Shown one piece after another: positions 59,879 through 64,000 of a stretch of 64,000 bases of DNA (the first letter of the stretch is position 1; each line of letters begins with the position of its first letter). The position numbers and the translations under genes are program-made. The DNA is from Limnohabitans radicicola (GTDB lineage Bacteria; Pseudomonadota; Gammaproteobacteria; Burkholderiales; Burkholderiaceae_C), in the NCBI RefSeq assembly GCF_014837235.1, contig NZ_JACYFT010000001.1:310001-374000 (forward strand), in the 5' to 3' direction. The notes below the pieces were generated by a model. The model had not been told where the DNA came from, did no database searches, and saw only the letters and a program-made list of their open reading frames with translations.

Positions 59879-59897
59879 CGGTTGTTGGAAATAACCG
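59879..59897. promoter_or_regulatory. Candidate operator CGGTTGTT-GGA-AATAACCG upstream of kynB
   Basis: 8-bp inverted repeat with one mismatch and 3-nt spacer. Confidence 0.4.
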
Positions 59898-59935
59898 ACA
59901 CCGCAGCTTTTCTGTGGGTGCTACCTTCGCACACC

Positions 59936-60565
59936 ATGAAAAAACTCTGGGACATTTCCCCGCCTGTGGACGCCAGCAGCCCGGTCTTTCCGGGGGACAC
60001 CCCCTACACGCAGCGATGGGCCGCCACGCTGACCGAGGCCTGCCCCGTCAACGTGAGCGCCATCACGCTCTCGCCCCATGTGGGCGCGCATGCCGATGCG
60101 CCGCTGCATTACGACCCGCAAGGCGCGGCAGTGGGCACACTCGAACTCACACCATTTCTCGGCCATTGCCGTGTGATCCACGCCATCGGTGCGTGGCCAC
60201 TGATCACCACCGCGCACCTGCAGCATGCGCTGCAGGACCTGCCTGAGCGCGTGCTGGTGCGCACTTGCCGCCAGATGCCGCTGGACCACTTCGATACCCA
60301 GCTCACCGCCTTTGATCCACAGGCCGTGCAGCACTTGGCAGACCTGGGCGTGAAACTGATCGGCACCGACAGCGCCAGCATCGACCCCGCCGACAGCAAG
60401 CAGCTGCCCAGCCACCAGGTGATCCGCCAACGCGGCTTGCGGGTGCTGGAAAACCTGTGGCTCGACAACGTGCCCGAGGGCGATTACGAGCTGATCGCCC
60501 TGCCCCTCAAACTCATGCGCGCCGATGCCAGCCCCGTGCGGGCCGTGCTGCGCGAACTGCCATAA
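59936..60565 (+). CDS. kynB: Kynurenine formamidase (arylformamidase)
   Basis: WDISPPVDASSPVFPGDTPY...NVSAITLSPHVGAHADAPLHYDPQG; followed by kynU, kynA. Confidence 0.95.
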   Translation: MKKLWDISPPVDASSPVFPGDTPYTQRWAATLTEACPVNVSAITLSPHVGAHADAPLHYDPQGAAVGTLELTPFLGHCRVIHAIGAWPLITTAHLQHALQDLPERVLVRTCRQMPLDHFDTQLTAFDPQAVQHLADLGVKLIGTDSASIDPADSKQLPSHQVIRQRGLRVLENLWLDNVPEGDYELIALPLKLMRADASPVRAVLRELP

Positions 60566-60583
60566 CGATTCAAGGGACACCCC

Positions 60584-61870
60584 ATGATGAACCTCACCCC
60601 CACACTGCAGGACTGCGAACTGCTGGACCAGCAAGACCCCTTGCGCAGCCTGCGCTCGCAGTTCGATTTACCGCCTGGTGTGATTTACCTGGACGGCAAC
60701 TCGCTGGGCGTGCTGCCCAAAGCCACCCCGGCCCGCGTGGCCCAGGCCGTCACGCAGGAATGGGGCACGGACCTGATCAAGAGCTGGAACAGCGCAGGCT
60801 GGTTCACCCTGCCGCAGCGTGTGGGCGACAAGATCGCGCGCGTCATCGGCGCACAAGCTGGCGAGGTGGTGGCCGCCGACAGCACCTCGATCAACCTCTA
60901 CAAGGTGCTCTCGGCCGCACTGCACATCGCGGCTGCCGACCAACCCCACAAGAAAACCATCGTCAGCGAACGCAGCAACTTTCCGACGGACCTCTACATT
61001 GCCGAGGCGCTGTGCAAGGAGCGCGGCTACACACTGAAGCTGGTGGAGGCCGAAGACATCGCCACCGCCTTGCAAGGCGATGTGGCCGTACTCATGCTCA
61101 CCCACGTGAACTACCGCACCGGGGCCATGCACGACATGCAGGCCGTGACCGCACAGGCCCACGCGCAGGGCGCGCTCACCGTGTGGGACCTGGCCCACAG
61201 CGCAGGCGCAGTGCCGGTGGACCTGCATGCGGCCCAGGCCGACTTCGCCGTGGGCTGCGGCTACAAGTACCTCAATGGCGGCCCCGGAGCGCCCGCCTTT
61301 GTGTGGGTCAACCCGCGCCACACCGAACGCTTCTGGCAACCGCTGGCGGGCTGGTGGGGCCACGCCACGCCATTTGAGTTCACGCCCGACTACCGCCCGG
61401 CCCCCGGCATCACCCGCTACCAATGCGGCACGCAGCCCATCCTGAGCCTCACCGCGCTGGACTGCGGCCTGGACACCCTGCTGGCCGCTGACCGCCTGGG
61501 CGGCATGGCCGCCTTGCGTCAAAAGTCACTGGCGCTCACCGGGCTGTTCATGCAGCTGGTGCGCACACGGCTGCACGGCCAGGGGTTTGGCATCGCCACG
61601 CCTGCGCTGGAATCGCAGCGCGGCTCGCAGGTCAGTCTGACCCGCGCCGAGGGGGCGTACACCATCGTGCAAGCCCTGATCGCACGCGGTGTGATTGGCG
61701 ACTTCCGCGCGGGCGACGGGGGCCAGCACCCGGACATCCTGCGCTTTGGCTTCACGCCGCTGTACATCGGCTACGCCGATGTGTGGAACGCCGCCGAGCA
61801 GCTGTGCCAGGTGATGGCCAGTGGCGAATGGCAGGACGCCCGCTTTGCCCAGAAACACGCCGTGACCTGA
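60584..61870 (+). CDS. kynU: Kynureninase
   Basis: [62 protein letters not shown]. Confidence 0.96.
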   Translation: MMNLTPTLQDCELLDQQDPLRSLRSQFDLPPGVIYLDGNSLGVLPKATPARVAQAVTQEWGTDLIKSWNSAGWFTLPQRVGDKIARVIGAQAGEVVAADSTSINLYKVLSAALHIAAADQPHKKTIVSERSNFPTDLYIAEALCKERGYTLKLVEAEDIATALQGDVAVLMLTHVNYRTGAMHDMQAVTAQAHAQGALTVWDLAHSAGAVPVDLHAAQADFAVGCGYKYLNGGPGAPAFVWVNPRHTERFWQPLAGWWGHATPFEFTPDYRPAPGITRYQCGTQPILSLTALDCGLDTLLAADRLGGMAALRQKSLALTGLFMQLVRTRLHGQGFGIATPALESQRGSQVSLTRAEGAYTIVQALIARGVIGDFRAGDGGQHPDILRFGFTPLYIGYADVWNAAEQLCQVMASGEWQDARFAQKHAVT

Positions 61871-61880
61871 AAGGACCGCC

Positions 61881-62762
61881 ATGAGTTCCTGCCCTTTCCA
61901 CAGCAGCGCAGACAGCGCCAGCACAGCGCAAGGTGAGCGCATCGTGCACGAAGAAAAAGCCCAGCTCGACTTTGACGGGCGCATGAGCTACGGCGACTAC
62001 CTGCAGCTCGATGCCCTCCTCAACGCGCAACAACCGCGCTCGCCAGACCACAACGAGATGCTGTTCATCGTGCAACACCAGACGAGTGAGCTCTGGATGA
62101 AGCTGATGCTGCACGAACTTCGCGCCGCCGTGGACAACATAGCAAGCGACCAGTTGCCCGATGCCTTCAAGAAGCTCGCCCGTGTGAGCCGGGTCATGGA
62201 GCAGCTGGTGCACGCCTGGGACGTGCTGGCCACCATGACACCGCCCGAGTACAGCGCCATTCGCCCCTACCTGGCCCAATCGAGCGGCTTTCAGAGCTGG
62301 CAGTACCGCTGCATCGAATTTGCCATGGGCAACAAGAACGCGGCCATGCTGCAACCTCATGCGCACCGCTCCGACTTGTCCGCCACCGTGCAGGCCGCCT
62401 ACGAAGCGCCTTCGCTGTACGACGAATGCCTGCGCCTGCTGGCACGGCGCGGGCTGGCGGTACCCGCCTCGCACACCGAACGCGACTGGCGTCTGCCCTA
62501 CGCCGCCGACCCGGGTGTGGAGCAAGCCTGGCTCACCGTCTACCGTGACCCCACCCACCACTGGGACCTGTATCAGCTGGGTGAAGAACTGACCGATCTG
62601 GAAGACGCGTTTCGCCTGTGGCGCTTCCGCCACCTCACCACGGTGGAGCGTGTGATCGGCTTCAAGCGCGGCACAGGCGGCACCGGCGGCGTGAGTTACC
62701 TGCGCAAGATGCTCGACACCGTGCTGTTCCCCGAGATCTGGTCGCTGCGCACCGAACTTTGA
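61881..62762 (+). CDS. kynA: Tryptophan 2,3-dioxygenase
   Basis: [46 protein letters not shown] ... [28 protein letters not shown]. Confidence 0.97.
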   Translation: MSSCPFHSSADSASTAQGERIVHEEKAQLDFDGRMSYGDYLQLDALLNAQQPRSPDHNEMLFIVQHQTSELWMKLMLHELRAAVDNIASDQLPDAFKKLARVSRVMEQLVHAWDVLATMTPPEYSAIRPYLAQSSGFQSWQYRCIEFAMGNKNAAMLQPHAHRSDLSATVQAAYEAPSLYDECLRLLARRGLAVPASHTERDWRLPYAADPGVEQAWLTVYRDPTHHWDLYQLGEELTDLEDAFRLWRFRHLTTVERVIGFKRGTGGTGGVSYLRKMLDTVLFPEIWSLRTEL

Positions 62763-62792
62763 CAGCAGATCACCCGGGCCTCAGCCCTGACC

Positions 62793-63848
62793 TCAGCCTT
62801 TTTGCCCATCCAACAGCAAGCGGATGGGTGCAGGCAAACCCAGTTGAGGCCAGTCCTGCGCGTCCACCCACTGGCCCTCGCAGCCAGGTGCCTGATGGAT
62901 CTGCACATGCACCGGGTGCAGGTGCAGATCGCGGTGGGTCAGCACATGCTTCCAAGGCGCGATGTAGCGCGGCGACCGGACATCGGCACAACTGGCCAGC
63001 AAAGCAGCCTCGTCATCGAACACGGGCAGACTGAAGAGGCCTGCCCAGACGCCCCGGGCCGGGCGTTTGTGCAGCCAGACCTGCCCCTGCGCATTGACCG
63101 CCCAGAGCAGCCACAGCGTGGCGCTGCTGCGTTTGAGCTTGCGGGTCTTGACCGGGTAGGCCAAAGGCTTGGCCTCTTGCCGCGCTTGGCACAGGCTGGC
63201 CACAGGGCAGCCGTCGCACTGCACTTTGCGCGGCAGGCAGACGGTGGCACCCAGGTCCATCAGCGACTGGGTGTAGGCCGGCATATCGGCCGCATCGGGG
63301 GGCAGCAACTGCTCGGCCAGCGCCCACAGGCTGCGCTCGCTCGCAGACAGCGCCAGGTCTTCGCCGTAACCCAGCACACGGGTGAGCACACGTTTGACGT
63401 TGCCGTCCAGAATGGCGGAGCGTTCGTGAAAGCAAAACGCCGCGATGGCTGCTGCCGTCGAGCGCCCAATGCCCGGCAAGGTGACGAGCTGCTCGGCCGT
63501 GCTCGGGAAAGCGCCGCCAAACCGCGCCACCACCTCCTGCGCGCAGCGGTGCAGGTTGCGGGCACGGCTGTAGTAACCGAGGCCACTCCACAGGCCCAGC
63601 ACATCGTCCTGCGGCGCGGCGGCCAGCGCCGCCACATCGGCAAAGCGCTGCAAAAAGCGCGGGTAGTAATCGAGCACGGTGCTGACCTGGGTCTGCTGCA
63701 GCATGATCTCGGACAGCCAGACGCGGTAGGGGTCACGCGTGTTTTGCCAAGGCAGGCTTTGGCGACCGTGCTGGCGCTGCCAGTCCACCATGCGGCGGGC
63801 AAATCCGGTGGGCAGTTTCGGTGTTTCCGGCTTCAGTTTTTCTGACAT
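62793..63848 (-). CDS. mutY: A/G-specific adenine glycosylase
   Basis: [31 protein letters not shown]...[17 protein letters not shown]...C-x6-C-x2-C-x5-C cluster. Confidence 0.96.
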   Translation of the reverse strand: MSEKLKPETPKLPTGFARRMVDWQRQHGRQSLPWQNTRDPYRVWLSEIMLQQTQVSTVLDYYPRFLQRFADVAALAAAPQDDVLGLWSGLGYYSRARNLHRCAQEVVARFGGAFPSTAEQLVTLPGIGRSTAAAIAAFCFHERSAILDGNVKRVLTRVLGYGEDLALSASERSLWALAEQLLPPDAADMPAYTQSLMDLGATVCLPRKVQCDGCPVASLCQARQEAKPLAYPVKTRKLKRSSATLWLLWAVNAQGQVWLHKRPARGVWAGLFSLPVFDDEAALLASCADVRSPRYIAPWKHVLTHRDLHLHPVHVQIHQAPGCEGQWVDAQDWPQLGLPAPIRLLLDGQKG

Positions 63849-64000
63849 TGGGGGCAAAAGAAAGTGGTGCGCTGGCCTTGCACGATGGATCGGATCGGGG
63901 TGGCACACACCCGACAGGCCTGGCCCGCGCGGCCGTACACAGCGGCTTCGAGCTGGAAGTAACCCGTCTTGCCTTCGGCACTGACAAAGTCCCGCAGGCT
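63833..64000 (-). CDS. mutM: Formamidopyrimidine-DNA glycosylase, C-terminal part, truncated at right window edge
   Basis: Reverse translation [55 protein letters not shown] (Fpg zinc finger); absent from the ORF track because its start lies outside the window. Confidence 0.93.
   Translation of the reverse strand, partial: SLRDFVSAEGKTGYFQLEAAVYGRAGQACRVCATPIRSIVQGQRTTFFCPQCQKN

Overview
This 64 kb window is gene-dense, high-GC chromosomal DNA. Gene content and order look like a Burkholderiales/Comamonadaceae-type betaproteobacterium; the taxon is inferred, not searched. It is mostly housekeeping: recC-recB; a LytTR two-component system followed by two metallopeptidases; hemCDXY; ppc; argH; yebC; puuD and xdhC; an H-NS-like gene; apaH; rsgA; orn; a DEAD-box helicase; rpsP-rimM-trmD-rplS; pit/DUF47; hda-HAD-pcnB-folK; purM; murJ; rpsT; argD-argF; kynB-kynU-kynA; and mutY/mutM. 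I found no rRNA, tRNA, CRISPR array, prophage or IS element. Two edge-truncated genes are absent from the ORF track because they run off the window: recB on the left and mutM/fpg on the right. The most interesting signals are: (1) a perfect 22-bp inverted repeat of exactly 60 bp sitting in frame inside recC, like a selfish palindromic element; (2) a tiny secreted protein made of six exact 16-aa (48-bp) repeats with an aromatic tail, beta-flower-like; (3) an 80-bp imperfect palindrome between two terminators downstream of rpsT; (4) a terminator-like hairpin in the argD leader and a TCTTATATAAGA palindrome shared by divergent promoters; (5) a probable four-gene unit of histidine kinase, response regulator and two metallopeptidases. 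I saw no clear defence or other wholly new multi-gene system. Nothing was checked against databases.
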